In this document: positions 1 to 12,000 of the stretch, piece after piece | How the letters are laid out: each line of letters starts with the position of its first letter | Position numbering within the stretch: the first letter of the stretch is position 1 | Program-made: the position numbers and the translations under genes | From: Piromyces finnis | Taxonomy: Eukaryota > Neocallimastigomycota > Neocallimastigomycetes > Neocallimastigales > Neocallimastigaceae | NCBI GenBank assembly: GCA_002104945.1 | Contig: MCFH01000113.1 | Location: 1-42,091 of the forward strand | DNA length: 42,091 nt | Reading direction: 5' to 3' | The notes under the pieces: generated by a model | What the model was told of the DNA's origin: nothing | Databases searched by the model: none | The model's input: only the letters and a program-made list of their open reading frames with translations

Positions 1-1557
1 AGCGACAGGATGGATCATTTTATCATCAGGTGATTTTTGGGACAGAACTGCTCCTATAGCAAAGTTGCTAGAGTCGGTTTCAACAACAAAGGGAATATCA
101 CGATTTGGATGAGACAGGATGGGAGCAGACGAAATTAATGATTTAATAGTGTTAAATGCGTCAAGAGCTTCAGAGGCAAAATCAAATTTAACATTTTTAC
201 GAAGTAGTCTGTGAAGGGGTTGAGCAACTTTGGTAAAATTAGGGATAAACCGACGATAGTAGTTAGCTAGGCCAATAAAAGATTGAATTTCCTTGACATT
301 GGACGGAACTGGCCAATTGATAATAGCAGAAACTTTATTGGGGTCCATATGTATGCCTTCAGAGGATATCCGATGGCCAAGAAAATCTAGAGGAAACAAA
401 GAATTCACACTTTTCAAGCTTAGCATAAAGACCAGCATTTCTTAAGCGATCCAAGACTTCGATAACGTGCTTAATATGGGATTTATGGTTTTCAGAAAAA
501 ATAATTAAATCGTCAATATATGAATAAACAAAAATTCCTAGAATATTTTTCAAAACATCATTGATAAAATGCTGAAAAACAGCCGGGGCGTTTTTTAGTC
601 CGAATGGCATTACCAGGTATTCAAAGTGGCCGAATTTGCAGGTGAAGGCTGTTTTATATTCATCACCCTTTTTGATTCGGACAAAGTTGTATGCTGATCG
701 TAAATCCAATTTTGAGAAGATTTCGCTTTACCAAGATGCTCTAGCATATCTTGAATCAGAGGTAGAGGATAGGAATCTCTTATGGTAATTTTGTTGAGTT
801 CTTTATAATCTTGACAAAGACGGAGTTCACCATTTTTCTTAGGAACGAAGAGTACAGGCGCACCAGCGGAGGAGATTTGGGTTTCCTAATGAAACCCTTT
901 TTGAGATTTTCATTAATATAATCCTTCAAAACTCTTGTTTCTTCGTCTGTTAGTGGGTAGATTGGTCCATAAAAAAGCTTGGCATTTTCGATTAAGTTTG
1001 ACAATCATAAGGACGATGAGGTGGTAATTTATCAGCTGAAGATTCGCTAAAGACGTCCATATATGATTCTAATTCCTTCGGAAGTTTAGTGATAACACTT
1101 GAGTCTTTAAGAGAGTTTTTTGGTAAGTAAGAATCAACTTTGGAAAGAGAAATATTAGAAGTCATGGCAGGACAAGACTCTTGTGAAGAAGGATCGGTAA
1201 CAGATTCATTGCTAATTGATACAGATTTAGAATGATTCTCTTTGAAATTACGAGAATGAGATAACTTAGAATTTAAAAAAGAAGATTTGGGATTGTCAAT
1301 AAAATGGGCAAAGAAACGAAAAAAGAGTGATTGCCATCAGTAGAATCAGTAGAAAAAACAGATGTTTCCTGATGGAATTCGGGAACATTTGAAGGGAAAG
1401 TCATACAATGATCCAAGCAATAAGAAGAACCAAAAGATAATTTTTTATTTTCAAAGTCAATACTTGGATTGTGTTCCTTAAGCCAACGTAGACCGAGAAT
1501 ACAAGGATATACAGGTAGATCAGTAACATAAAAGACAGTACGGTATAAGTGATCCAT
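1..1557 (-). pseudogene. Element A: broken Ty3/gypsy pol fragment (protease end, RT, start of RNase H)
   Basis: Read on the minus strand from 1557 down to the window edge. It starts in the C-terminal part of a retropepsin domain (ILGLRWLKEHNPSID). It then shows the pre-RT motif PPHRPYD (near 1020) and GPIYPLTDEE, the RT blocks [21 protein letters not shown] and the catalytic YIDD (near 520), then GLANYYRRFIPNF and the RNase H start ETDSSNFAIGAVLSQ at the window edge. The motifs lie in different frames, with breaks near 1290, 892, 722 and 388, so no continuous polyprotein is possible as read. PPHRPYD and FIRKPKSP are typical of chromovirus/Tf-like gypsy elements, a lineage distinct from B and C here. 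Base composition is visibly less A+T-rich than its surroundings. Gag, the protease active site and integrase are absent. A solo LTR (G1) abuts it at 1561 and I find no continuation beyond. It is probably dead, although some of the breaks could be consensus indel errors. Confidence 0.85.
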
Positions 1558-1560
1558 ATA

Positions 1561-2774
1561 TGTAAAGTGGGCTAGGGTTGATATGTAACTTGGTCAGAAT
1601 GTTTTGATATAATACAACTTAATCTAAAATAAAATATTAAACTTGTTTATTATTAACCTTTTCTTTAAAACTTATTAAAGAATTTTAAATAATACTAATT
1701 TAAAAATTAAATAGGTTTTTATATTTAAAATAAAAATTTTAATATAATTTAATTATGAAATTTATTTATTAATTATTTATTTATGAAAACAATATTTATT
1801 AAGTTATATTATAGTTTATATTTAATAATTAATTAGTAATCTTACAAAGAATTTCAAAATTGATTTTAATTCTTTGTTTAAATAATTTTTCTTATAATTA
1901 ATAAAATTACATTGATATTAATATTGATATTAATAATAAGGATAAAAATAAAATAATTTTAAATTAAAATATTAATAATTGATATTGATATTAATAATAT
2001 GAATTCATATGATAGATCTTAAGATTAATCTTTTAAATTAATTTTAAATAAAAAGTATTGTTTTAACCATATTAAATTGTAAATATTTAATATTATAAAT
2101 TGAGAATAACAATTACTGATACTAATTATATATTCTCATGAATAATTAATTAATAATTATAACTAATGATTTTTGATCAAAAGGGTTTTTTGGTTTGTTC
2201 ATGATTGAGGTTATTAATCAAAAATTATTTGAAAAGTATTAATTAACTTTTATAATTGATTAGGTTTGTAATCAAGAATATTTATTATCTAATCTTATTT
2301 AATAATAATGGAGAATTTTTAAATTGAATTATTTATAGAAAGTTGGATGACTTGAATAATGACTTTAATTATATAAATTAATATTGATCATTTTAATATA
2401 TATTTATTGGAACTAATTAATTCTTTAAATAGCTATATCTCAAGAACTAGTGGTCTAAATTAGCTGAAAATTTGTGTGAATATAGATCTCAACTAGTACT
2501 TTCTAATAAAGTTGATTTGAATTCTCTAGAAAAGGAAAATAGGACATGAGATTCCGAAGTTATCACTAGTTTCGTATAATGCATTTTCTTCTCAAGGGTT
2601 AATTTATTGAAATTTAAATTTTTGTGATCCTTAACCCTTTCTCATATTAAATTTTTCAAAGTGATCTTTTAACTATTTTTAAAAGTATTTTATAATTTTT
2701 GAAATATAAATTTGATTTTTAAATTATTTATTTGAATATTTGGTTTATTTATTAATCGTCTTCTATTCTTGACA
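1561..2774. mobile_element. Solo LTR G1 (family G, TGTAAAG...TTGACA)
   Basis: Begins TGTAAAGTGGGCTAGG and ends TCTATTCTTGACA. The second copy (G2, 23399-24625) aligns along its whole length, which defines both ends. The flanks are ATATA on the left and ATATT on the right, so a 5-bp target duplication is imperfect or absent. The left flank is element A protease sequence and the right flank is a 26-bp H-family end, so this is not a simple insertion into either. A 9-bp inverted repeat (AAGGGTTAA at 2594-2602, TTAACCCTT at 2631-2639) lies in the 3' third and is shared with G2; a variant is in family K. No coding capacity was seen. Confidence 0.75.
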
Positions 2775-2800
2775 ATATTGTAGATAATAATTATTACACA
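2775..2800. repeat. 26-bp end fragment of an H-family LTR
   Basis: The segment runs from ATATTGTAG to ATTATTACACA. It resembles the TTACACA end of the H-like LTR N (19854) and follows on from the point (ATATTGT) where H1 stops resembling family H. Only the terminal piece remains, between G1 and D1. Its identity is inferred from similarity alone. Confidence 0.45.
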
Positions 2801-2803
2801 ATA

Positions 2804-3511
2804 TGATGCAATATATTTCAAAAATACCATAAATAAAATATAACTATGAACGTTAGCAATAGGGAATGATATTTGAATAATATATTAGATAATATTGTAT
2901 TTATTTCTATTTTATAATAATAAGAATAAATGATAAAAATAATAAATTTTATAATAATATAATAAAATAGATTTTGGTTTAAAGTTTCTTTATTTAATTA
3001 TTATTATTATGATTATAACATTAATAACGTTCAATACTAATAGAATCGAAAGTTACTATTTAATAAATATAAAAATATATTGATAAAATTATTATTAATA
3101 ATAAAATATAACTTTTCTGAAATAATAAAAATAAACAATAAATATTATTTTCTTTTATAATTAATATTTAAACTGAGTTATATATAATAAATACTAAATA
3201 CGTAATTATTAACCTAAAACTACTAAAATAAAATAAAATAAAACTAATATTTAAAACTAAAATATCAAATATTATTTATAAATGAAAAGTTCTCTCTTTT
3301 TAATATCTTATTCTTTATAACTATTTTTATATCTTTTCCTTTCTTGTGTAACTAATTATTCTAATATATGTGTAACTTTTGAGTCATAATAATTTATACT
3401 AATATAGTTTAATTATTATTATCATTAGTAATTAGTATACAATTTATAAAAGGATTAGATATTATTCGTAAAATATTTAAAATATTATAGCTTTCTATGT
3501 ATCTTGTATCA
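2804..3511. mobile_element. Solo LTR D1 (family D, TGATGC...GTATCA)
   Basis: A 708-bp copy beginning TGATGCAATATAT and ending ATCTTGTATCA. Three other copies in the window (D2 12521-13301, D3 16023-18508 interrupted, D4 21641-22434) define the ends. The flanks are AATA on the left and AATT on the right, a 4-bp target duplication with one mismatch. No internal retrotransposon genes of this family are present, so its class is inferred from TG...CA ends, size and copy number. The inverted TGAT/ATCA ends are shared with families L, M, E and B. Confidence 0.75.
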
Positions 3512-3514
3512 AAT

Positions 3515-3773
3515 TGTAAGAAATATTAATTATTCATAATTGAATAATTATTATTTCTTATTATTTAATAAAAATTTATTTAAATTATTATTTTCGATAC
3601 ATTCAATTATTAAATTATTTAATATTCCATTCATTTGATTGATATTAATGATTTATTTAAAATATTAATTTTATATACACTTATATAAATATAAAATTTA
3701 TTTATTATATTTTTATATATTTAATTAATATTATAAATTTATTTAATTATTAATCTTTACGTACATTTAATTA

Positions 3774-3805
<32 letters not shown>

Positions 3806-4435
3806 ATTATTTATCTTTTATATTTAATTTTGACTATTTATACTCATTACATTTATTGTTTTAAATTACGTATTAATTATATTTTTGTTATTGTATTAAG
3901 CACGGATAGAATAGGAATCGGTATTTTAAGGTTTTCCCGATTACGCTTTAAGGAGGCATTCGGTTTTACTTAAAATTACACGATGATCAATATGATTAGA
4001 ATATTGATCGAAAATCATGTTTAGGTTTTTCTTCTAGTCTTTTCCTAAACATTTCATTTGTTAAGATTAGAACCCATTTTATTTAACCTTATTTCTTAAT
4101 AAAATTATAAATAAAACACTCTTGAAATTCCTTAGAAATTCAAGAGTTATTATTATAAAGGAATACATTATAATAAATAACACAAATACATTTTTTCCTT
4201 TTTTAAAAAATAAAATAAAACATTCTTCTAATAAACCAATAATTAATAGATAATAAAATTTAATTAAATAACTTCCGCTCCATTTAATCCTTAGTGTTTT
4301 GTTGTTTATTATAAATCTTTATAATAAACTCGATAAGTTTTTCATTCTCTATTTTCTATTTTAATTTGTTCAATATTTCTTATTTAAACATATTATATAT
4401 ATATTACTACAATATTAATAGTTAATATTATATTG
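3515..4435 (+). mobile_element. H-family LTR copy H1 (inverted twin of H2)
   Basis: Begins TGTAAGAAATATTAATT. About 920 bp match the reverse complement of 19896-20826 with only scattered differences, so H1 and H2 are close paralogues in opposite orientation 16 kb apart. It carries a strong hairpin (4119-4146, arms CTCTTGAA and TTCAAGAG) and a second inverted repeat around TTTAGG/CCTAAA (about 4020-4060). Similarity to H2 ends at ATATTGT, after which the sequences differ. The H end may have been displaced by later insertions. No coding region was seen. Confidence 0.65.
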
Positions 4436-5019
4436 TGTCAAGAGTTTGAGTGGATTTAGAGTTATAATTAAGTCTACTAGGTTAGGATAGGCTTAATTAT
4501 ATAGTAAATAATAAATTTTTATAAATAAAAGAATAATAAATATAGTTATTTTTATAAGAATTATTTTATTTAATTTTTATAATATAAATAAATGATAATT
4601 ATCAATTTTAAATATTTAATTTACTATATAAAAATGAGTATTAATAATCTCACAAAGAACTTCTTAAAGTTGTTCTTTGTTCAACTTATTTATACTTTCA
4701 TTTTTAACATAATATAGATATTAATAAAATATAATAATAATATAATATAATTTTCTTTATATATCGATATTAATAAATTGTTAAAAATAATATTAATAAT
4801 TATTTAAATGAATCTTATTTTACTAATTGGTTTGTTTAATATTAATTAATTGTTACACTATTTATCTCCGGATAATAAATAGCTTTCCAATTAATATTTA
4901 TATTAAATAAACTATTATTAGTAATATATTATTAAATTAATATTTTAATTAATTTAACTAATAATTCAAAATTATGAAATTTCATGAAATGTCAAATTTC
5001 ATGAATTGTGATTTTGACA
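4436..5019. repeat. Unassigned A+T-rich repeat (possible LTR, TGTCAAGAG...TTTTGACA)
   Basis: The segment between H1 and K1 has TG...CA ends but no matching target duplication, so LTR status is unproven. Its last part (about 4911-5017) recurs in reverse complement as the 117-bp insertion inside L4 (21476-21592). No open reading frame of interest was seen. Confidence 0.35.
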
Positions 5020-5024
5020 GTAAT

Positions 5025-6007
5025 TGTTAAGTTTTGGGATTTGGTTATGCGGCCAGGTCAGAATGTTTTAATTATATAGTAAAAAATGTTTTTTAAGAAA
5101 TTAAATTTAATTATAAAATAACACTTTAAACTTCCAAATGAAAAATTAATATTTATTTTTTAAAATAACTTTTTATAAAATTTTATTTATTTAGTAATAA
5201 TAAGATAAATGATAATATATTTAATAACTATATAATTAAGATTATAACTATAATCTTTACAAAGGATTAAAATCGAGTTCAACTTATTCTATTATATATT
5301 CTTTGTTCATATTATTAAATTGATAAAAATAAAGTATTACATGTAATATATTAATATAGTAAGATTGTTTGTTTGTTTGTTTGTCATGACATAAAAATAA
5401 AATAAACATATGATTAATCACTTAAACATTTGATCCGTTAACCTATTTTATAATAATTAGAATTATTTAATTTATAAATGTTAACTGTTACACCTAAATG
5501 GTTTAGTTCTATCTTTAGTAACAGTTACTAACATTAATTAAATTAATATAATTAAAATTTCTATTGATATATTTTTAATTTTTGTCAAGTCATAAGAAAT
5601 GTCTATGATCCATACTTGATATCATATTGATTTTAATTTATCTATTAAACTTTAAATTATCATAACTTCTTCAAATGATCAGTTAGAAAGACCGCGATTG
5701 TACCAAAATATAGCTTTTTTCCTAAGCTTTCTAATAAACTTAGTTTCACAGCCATAGCACTTACAGCCGTAACGCTCGTTTTTGGCGAGTTACGCGTAGT
5801 TTCGTATTTGTTTATTTTTGGCTAAGGGTTATAGTGTATTGATATTAAATTTTTTGAAATCATAACCCTTTCACTGAATCAAAATTTAAAAGGTGACTTT
5901 TAAAGGTGTTTTAAAATAATTATTGAAATTATTTAATTATAATTATTATATTTAATTAATTATAGATATTATCTGAATTTGTTTTAAATCCAGTTAATAT
6001 CTTCACA
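5025..6007. mobile_element. Solo LTR K1 (family K, TGTTAAG...CTTCACA) with 5-bp TSD
   Basis: A 983-bp LTR with a perfect target duplication GTAAT (5020-5024 and 6008-6012). It begins TGTTAAGTTTTGGGATTTGG and ends TTAATATCTTCACA. K2 (24630-25632) matches end to end. A 9-bp inverted repeat AAGGGTTAT/ATAACCCTT lies at 5824-5832 and 5862-5870. After removal, the flanks join into one A+T-rich sequence. Confidence 0.85.
5824..5870. other. Conserved long-loop inverted repeat in K and G LTRs
   Basis: AAGGGTTAT/ATAACCCTT in K1 (5824-5832, 5862-5870) and K2 (25449-25457, 25487-25495); AAGGGTTAA/TTAACCCTT in G1 (2594-2602, 2631-2639) and G2 (24444-24452, 24481-24489). The arms change together between families. 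It may be an RNA stem near the LTR transcript end; this is inference. Confidence 0.55.
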
Positions 6008-6072
6008 GTAATTGTATTATACTATTTAATATAAATATTATAATAAAATTACTACAAAATAATGATACAATA

Positions 6073-6619
6073 TGATACAATAGTAAATATTATCTTAATT
6101 CTATATTTTACTATAGAAAGTAATAATATTTGTATCTAAAAAAAAAAATAAGAAAATAAAATAAATGATTTTTATACTTGTTCATTTGCAAGTATTAGTT
6201 AATTTTTAAAAATATGAAGTTTATTATATTTAATTATAAAATTAAAATATTATTTAATAACTCTCGTATTATTAAATAATTAAGAATTAATACATCTTGT
6301 ATGTATCATAGAAGTTATATAAAAAAAAAATATTGTTTTATTAAAATAAATATCTATTTCTCTCTTGGATAATTAGTAACCATTTATTAAATTTAATATA
6401 ATATATCTAATTTTGACGGATTATTAGGAACAATTTTAAAAAGAATGTTTTCTATTACTATTTATACAAAATTATTATTTTAAAGTATAATTATAAACAA
6501 ATATAAACTATTTAATTTAAAAATAAATAAGCAATTAAATAAATAAAAAGTTTACATTTATAATTTTAATTTAATAATTTTATACATGTTAAATATTTTA
6601 ATTTTTATCTGTATTTAAA

Positions 6620-6655
<36 letters not shown>

Positions 6656-6684
6656 TTATTATTTATAAATTTAATTATTTATCA
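6073..6684. mobile_element. Solo LTR L1 (family L, TGATACAATAG...TTTATCA)
   Basis: Begins TGATACAATAG (possibly at 6063, where the same 8-mer occurs) and ends AATTATTTATCA next to element B. L4 (20833-21635) and L3 (15486-16018) are reverse-complement copies sharing this body. It carries an (ATT)n run near 6622-6655. The left junction is AATA. On the right, element B's AATA target overlaps the last base of L1. Confidence 0.65.
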
Positions 6685-6687
6685 ATA

Positions 6688-7779
6688 TGACGCGTTGACC
6701 GATATATTTTTGAATAATGTTTTTGATAAATAATAAATTCTATATTATTATGATGAAACAATAAATTTAAAATGAAATGAAAATATGTTTTATAACTAAC
6801 AAATAAATCACTCAAAACTCGAAAATAAACTCTTATTATGTTTTAGATTAAATATTTATTATATTTTATAATATATTTATTATCTATTTATTGTCTTTTT
6901 TTTATTCTCTATTTATTGTCCCCTTTTTATGAAGAAGAATTTTATCTTCCTTTTATGCATTTTCATTTATTATATGTATTATTATTTTTAACTATTAAAT
7001 ATTATTATTATTATTGTTATTATTTATTAAAATTAAAAGAATAAATTAAAATTATGTCTTAGTATTATAAAATATTATAGAATATTACTTATTTGATTTT
7101 CTTATTACTTCAAAATGTTTAAATTTAGAAAAATTATTATAAATTATCATTGACTATCATTAAATGTATAATACCTTGAATAAAATAATTAAAATTTAAA
7201 ATTAAAATAATATTAAAATAAAATTAAAATATTAAAATTATCAATTATTATAAACACACATTTTATACAGAAACATAAAAGAGTTCTGTATTTTATCTTT
7301 AGGATTGTTATTATTATTCTATTTCCAGGTTTTAAGTTTATCATTTTTAGTAATAATTACTCAATTAGTTATTTATTAATTTATAAGTTTAAAAGAATTT
7401 CTAAAGAACACTTGGATAAAACACTAGAATTAATAATTTGATGTATACCATTTTATTTTTAGTTTATTTATTTATTTTTATTTATTTATTATTATTTTAT
7501 TATTTTAGTACATTATTGGATTAAGTCGTTTTATTTTATTTAATAATTTATTTTATTTAATAATTTATTTTATTATTATCACTATTAGGTTGTTTTTACT
7601 CAGAATTTATTATATAATAAAGAGAATATTATTTATTTAAGAAAGGGTTATATTTTCATAAAATTATTATTCATTCATTTTTAAAGGTTATTATCGTTTA
7701 TTTTTATTATAAGTTACCATGAGTTAAGTCGTGTTTATTCAGCTAGTTTTTATTATGCTTTTATGGGAGTAGCGTATCA
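6688..7779 (-). mobile_element. Element B 3' LTR (1092 bp)
   Basis: In element orientation the LTR runs from TGATACGCTACTC (7779) to GCGTCA (6688). The left flank is AATA (6684-6687) and the same AATA lies after the other LTR (12517-12520), giving a 4-bp target duplication. Positions about 7260-7779 match the 5' LTR (12001-12516) with a few differences. The rest (6688-7259) is missing from the 5' copy, which is truncated. The first three bases of the LTR also form the TGA stop of pol. Confidence 0.7.
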
Positions 7780-10197
7780 AGATCCCCCCACTTGAGTTTG
7801 GACTTCGTCCCTGGAAGTCTCATTATGCCAAGTATGATAATGAACTAAATTCTTTTGATGAACATTTCTTTCAGCTATTGCACCACTAATAAGGTTACAT
7901 AATGTAGCAGTATTAAATTCCATTTTAATAATACGGAAAGGTCCCATGAAAAATGGATCTAACTTTCTTCTTGAAAAATTTCTAACAAGTACTAAATCGC
8001 CAGCTGAAAATGCAGTATTCATTGAAGCTTTTTGTTTTCTTCTATTTTCCCATAATTTATTAGCATTCTGAATATTTTTGGTAACTTCAATAATCCATTC
8101 CCAATGTGTAGTAAATTTATTTATTAAATATTCTTCAGGAGTTTCATATTCATTTTTATTATTATATTCTATCATAAGTTCAAATGGTTGAAGGTCAGTA
8201 CGACCATATAATAATTCAAAGCTAGAAAATTTTGTTACTTCATTTTTACAAGTACGTAGAGTCAATAAAACCAATGGAAGAACTTCGTCCCATTCTTTAT
8301 TTAAGTCTCCTAATAGTCGAATATTTTTAACAATTTCTCTATTACGATTTTCTACTTGTCCATTTGTTTCTGGATGATAAGTGTTAGAATATTGAACATA
8401 TATAGCATATAAATCAAGAAAACCTTTAGTAGCATCAGAAGTAAATTGTGGACCATTATCAGTAATTAATATTTCTAGAGTACTATGTCTAGAAAATACA
8501 TTTGTAAGAAAATTTATAACATCCGTAGATTCAATTGATTTTAGTGGTTCAGCTTCAACCCATTTGGTAAAATAGTCTACAAGTACTATTATATATTTAT
8601 TATTGTTTTTAGTTATTAGTAGTGGTCCAATAATATCTAAACCAACTCTAGTAAATGGTAGACCTGGCTTTGTTGCAAATGATTCAGTACCACTATTAAT
8701 AGGTTGAGGTCTCTTTAATTGACAATCATGGCAAGTTTTTACAAGTAGTTCTACATCTTTAGCCATATTTTTCCAATAATAATTTTTCTTTAATCTGTTA
8801 TAAGTTTTATAAAATCCTTCATGATCTATTGAATGCACAGCTAATAGTAATTCTATTTTCTCTTCTTTATCTTCAACAGCTTTTCTGATATTGTCTCCAT
8901 CTTTATAATATTTTATTCCATTTATTAAGATAATTTTCTTTTTAAGAAATTCTTTAATTTTATTACTTTCTGGATATTCATTTGAATTATTTTCACTAGT
9001 ATCAATAGATGTGTCAGTTACAAGTACCGCTTCTGAGTCAGTATAATTATCTATTAATTTACTTTTTTCATTTTCAGATGGAACTGAGGATATTTTTATT
9101 TTATTTTCTATATTAAAATAATTATTATTCTGGCTCTTATCAATATCATTTTTAAAATTTATATTTATATTTTTATTTCCATGTGAATTATTATTAATAG
9201 AGATATAATTATTTAAATCAACATTATTAAGTTTAGAATATTTAATTGGATTTACACTTTCATTAACACAAGAATTTTTATTTAAGTCAATATTTTTATC
9301 AATATAAGGATTAATATTATTATTTTTATTTATTTCATTATCATTAATACATGAATTATTAAAATTACAAGAATAAACTATATTTTCATTATTTTTAGAG
9401 TAAAAATCTTTATTTGAATTTAAAATATTATTTTTAGTAGCTTCATCATCATTATTATTAAAAGTAGCTAGTGAAATTTTCATATCATTTTTATCTTCTG
9501 GTATTAGTCTAGATAATGCATCAGCGACTACATTTTTCTTTCCTTGTTCATATTTGACTTTTACCTTGAGCATACTAAGTGTAGTAACCCAGCGTGTTTG
9601 ACGAGCATTATTTGGTTCTTTATTATTAAATAAGCCAACTAAAGGTTTATGGTCAGTATATAATATCGTTTCTTCTTTATTCCCACTTATATAAGATTTA
9701 AATTTCTTACAACAACAAAAAGCTGCGGTTCCTTCTAAGTCAGTTATACTATAATTAATTTCACTATCGTTTAAAGACCTACTAACATAATGAATTGGAT
9801 GTTCAACATTATTTTCATCTTTTTGGAGTAATACACCACCAATACCATTAAGTGATGCATCAGTTCTTATAATAAAATTTTTATCATAGTCAGGATATTT
9901 TAAAATAGGAGACTTAATCAGTCTTTCTTTTAGCATTTGGAAACTTTCTTCAGTTTCAGATGTCCATTCAAATTTCATACCCTTTTTTAATAATTTAAAT
10001 AATGGATGAGCAATTTGGGCAAAATCTTTTATAAACTTCCTGTAATATCCTATAGCTCCTAAAAATGATCTTAGCTGTGTAAGGTTTGTTGGTGACTTCC
10101 AATTTTTAATAGTTTCAATTTTCTTTTCAGCTGGTTTAACACCTTCTACTGATAGAATATGACCAAGGACCTCTACTTCTTGTTTTAAGAAATGTCA
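7777..10197 (-). CDS. Element B pol, C-terminal part: end of RT, RNase H, integrase
   Basis: Open on the minus strand from just after a stop at about 10196 down to 7777; the first ATG is at 9978 (733 aa), but the frame was once joined to the RT upstream. Domains in order: RT thumb (SFLGAIGYYRKFI), RNase H (IIRTDAS, ELEG-like DLEGTAA, TDHKPL, VVADALSRL), an asparagine-rich linker of roughly 160 residues, the H2C2 integrase zinc-binding region (H...CHDCQLKRP), the integrase core with D, D and E in VGLDIIGPL, ITDNGPQFTS and NGQVENRNRE, and a C-terminal GPF motif. RNase H removes template RNA and integrase inserts the cDNA. The stop codon overlaps the 3' LTR. Its closest relative here is element C pol, which lacks the long Asn linker. 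These domains look whole, but translation from Gag is blocked by upstream damage. Confidence 0.88.
7780..7791 (-). other. Element B polypurine tract
   Basis: On the minus strand GTGGGGGGATCT directly precedes the LTR start TGATAC. That is the expected place for the primer of plus-strand synthesis. The tract is also coding: it supplies the last residues (GGS) of pol. Confidence 0.7.
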
Positions 10198-11006
10198 TTT
10201 AGAAAGATTTGCTTTTATACCATTTTCTTTTATTATATTAAAAACCTTTTGAAGATCTAATATATGTTGTTCAAGACTTGGAGAAAATACTAAAGGTCAT
10301 CCATATAAACAAATAAACATTTTCCAATAAGTGGTAGAAATATACGGTTCATTTCTCTTTGAAAGGTTGCTGGAGCATTACATAAACCAAAAGGCATTAC
10401 TTTGTAATTATAATTTCCAAATATTGTTGTAAAACATGTTTTATCAATATCTTTTTTTTTCATTGGTATTTGATGAAAACCAGAGAATAAATCCAATGTA
10501 GATAAATATTTTACATTATTACCAATAGAAAATAATATTTCTTCAATATATGGAAGTGGATATGAATCTTTTATTGTTATAGAATTTAATTTTCTATAAT
10601 CTACACACATTCTCCATTTTCCATTCTTTTTGTGTTTCATCAACTATTTTATTAATAAGTTGTAGGTTTAGAATCACTAGTAGTTTTAATTTCTAAATCT
10701 TGGTATTTATCATTCTGACTAGTTAAGTAATATATTAATGCACCTTGATTAATTTCTTCATCAAATTCTTCTATTAAATTAGTTTGATTCATTTCACTAA
10801 TACTTTCAAAAAATCCAATTTTGTGAATATCATCAGTTTTCTGATATAAAGTATGATCAGAAAAGTCCATAATTAATTTCATATTAGCTAAAGTTTCTAC
10901 ATCAATTAAGACCTGGAATATATCTTCTTTTTCAATAAGTCTAAATATTTCTTTAGATGTTATATTACCATTATCAATAGTAATTTCAATTTCATATAGA
11001 TGCGAC
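10198..11006 (-). pseudogene. Element B pol, damaged RT and protease-RT spacer
   Basis: RT blocks WRMCVDYRKLN, STLDLFSGFHQIP, MPFGLCNAPATFQRE and the catalytic YMDD are readable at 10290-10643. Just after YMDD the frame breaks, consistent with one lost base. A TGA then interrupts the next segment where relatives have Cys (about 10195). Upstream, 10652-10882 encodes a spacer resembling the post-protease region of element C. It runs directly into the KWRM block, so roughly 100-150 residues present in C, including the RT N-terminus, are missing. Real decay is clear here, because a deletion and a nonsense codon coexist. Confidence 0.8.
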
Positions 11007-11963
11007 TCAATAATAGTATTGGAATAAGCTTGATATAAAGTCTCTAATTTTTGAAACTGGTTTTAATGGAATATTATTTTCTAATAAGAATCTTATAGTA
11101 ATCATATTTATAGATGAACAAGAGTCCAAATATACAGTAGTTTCTATTCCTTCTATTTTACATTTTGATTTCACTACTTTATCTTTTCTTATGGTAGAAA
11201 GAATTGTAGATTCATCTTCAATAATTTTAGTAAATTTTAGTGCTTTTGAAAATTCTGTTTTTAATTTAGGACTAATTTCAAGTAGTTGGCCTATTGTTAT
11301 GTTTGCAAATTTTTCACCTATATCTTTAGTTATATTATATTTTTCTTGATCTGCTGAAATAACTAATCTTTTGGTACCTTTTTCATATGATATATTTTTT
11401 TCCTTTTGACTCGGAAGTTCAATCTCCTTTGCTAGTTCAATTATTTCTTTTTCTCGTTCTTTTTTATTATTTCGTTTAGCTTTATCTATAGTGGGTTGGT
11501 TAATGAATGAAGAATCTAATTGTTTTAATTCTTCTGTTGAATTAGTGTTATTATTAATATTATTATTATTGATATTATTATCTATCTTATTACTTTCATT
11601 ATTATTTATATTAGTGTCATTATTCATACTCATATTATTATTAATATTATTATTAAGACTTTTATTGTTATTATTATTATTTTCATTTTCGATTACAGTC
11701 TCCATTTCTACTTCATTATTTGGAACTTCAATTATATCTTCATAAGTATTATTTAATGGTTCTCTAGTCTCATTACTTGGAACTCTAATTGGTTGTGGAT
11801 TATCACTTAGTTTTTCTTTGGTAGTTCTTTTATATGGTTTAATATCAGTATTCTTTTTAGCTTTTCTTATTACTGGAATAGTAATTTCTTCATTTACTGG
11901 TACTGATATTGTAGCAAAAGTAGTATTGGTTTGATTTATGGGAGTATTCCTTCTCCCACTCAT
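11007..11963 (-). pseudogene. Element B pol N-terminus with retropepsin-like site
   Basis: A 318-aa frame starting at ATG 11963. It opens with SGRRNTP, matching the first residues of element C pol after its frameshift (SGRRSTP). An Asn-rich spacer of about 50 residues follows, then a protease-like motif VYLDSCSSINMIT. The usual DSG/DTG has Cys in place of Gly, as in element C (DTCSN). The frame is lost near 11035, while related coding continues in another frame. The ATG lies inside the ancestral -1 frameshift region, so it may not be the historical start. Confidence 0.75.
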
Positions 11964-11972
11964 AAGTTTAAA
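11939..11972 (-). promoter_or_regulatory. Relic -1 frameshift signal of element B
   Basis: On the minus strand the heptamer T TTA AAC (11966-11972) precedes a gag-frame TGA (11960-11962). After a 7-nt spacer comes a 6-bp stem, TGGGAG (plus-strand 11953-11958) pairing with CTCCCA (11939-11944), with an 8-nt loop. Element C has the same layout with a different loop. Only about 12 gag codons remain upstream, so the signal is now without function. Confidence 0.6.
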
Positions 11973-12000
11973 TGATTTTGATTAGAGTTTATAAGGCCTC

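Noticed and set aside
11491-11745. Plus-strand Leu/Ile-rich frame
   Set aside because: It is the antisense of the Asn-rich part of element B pol.
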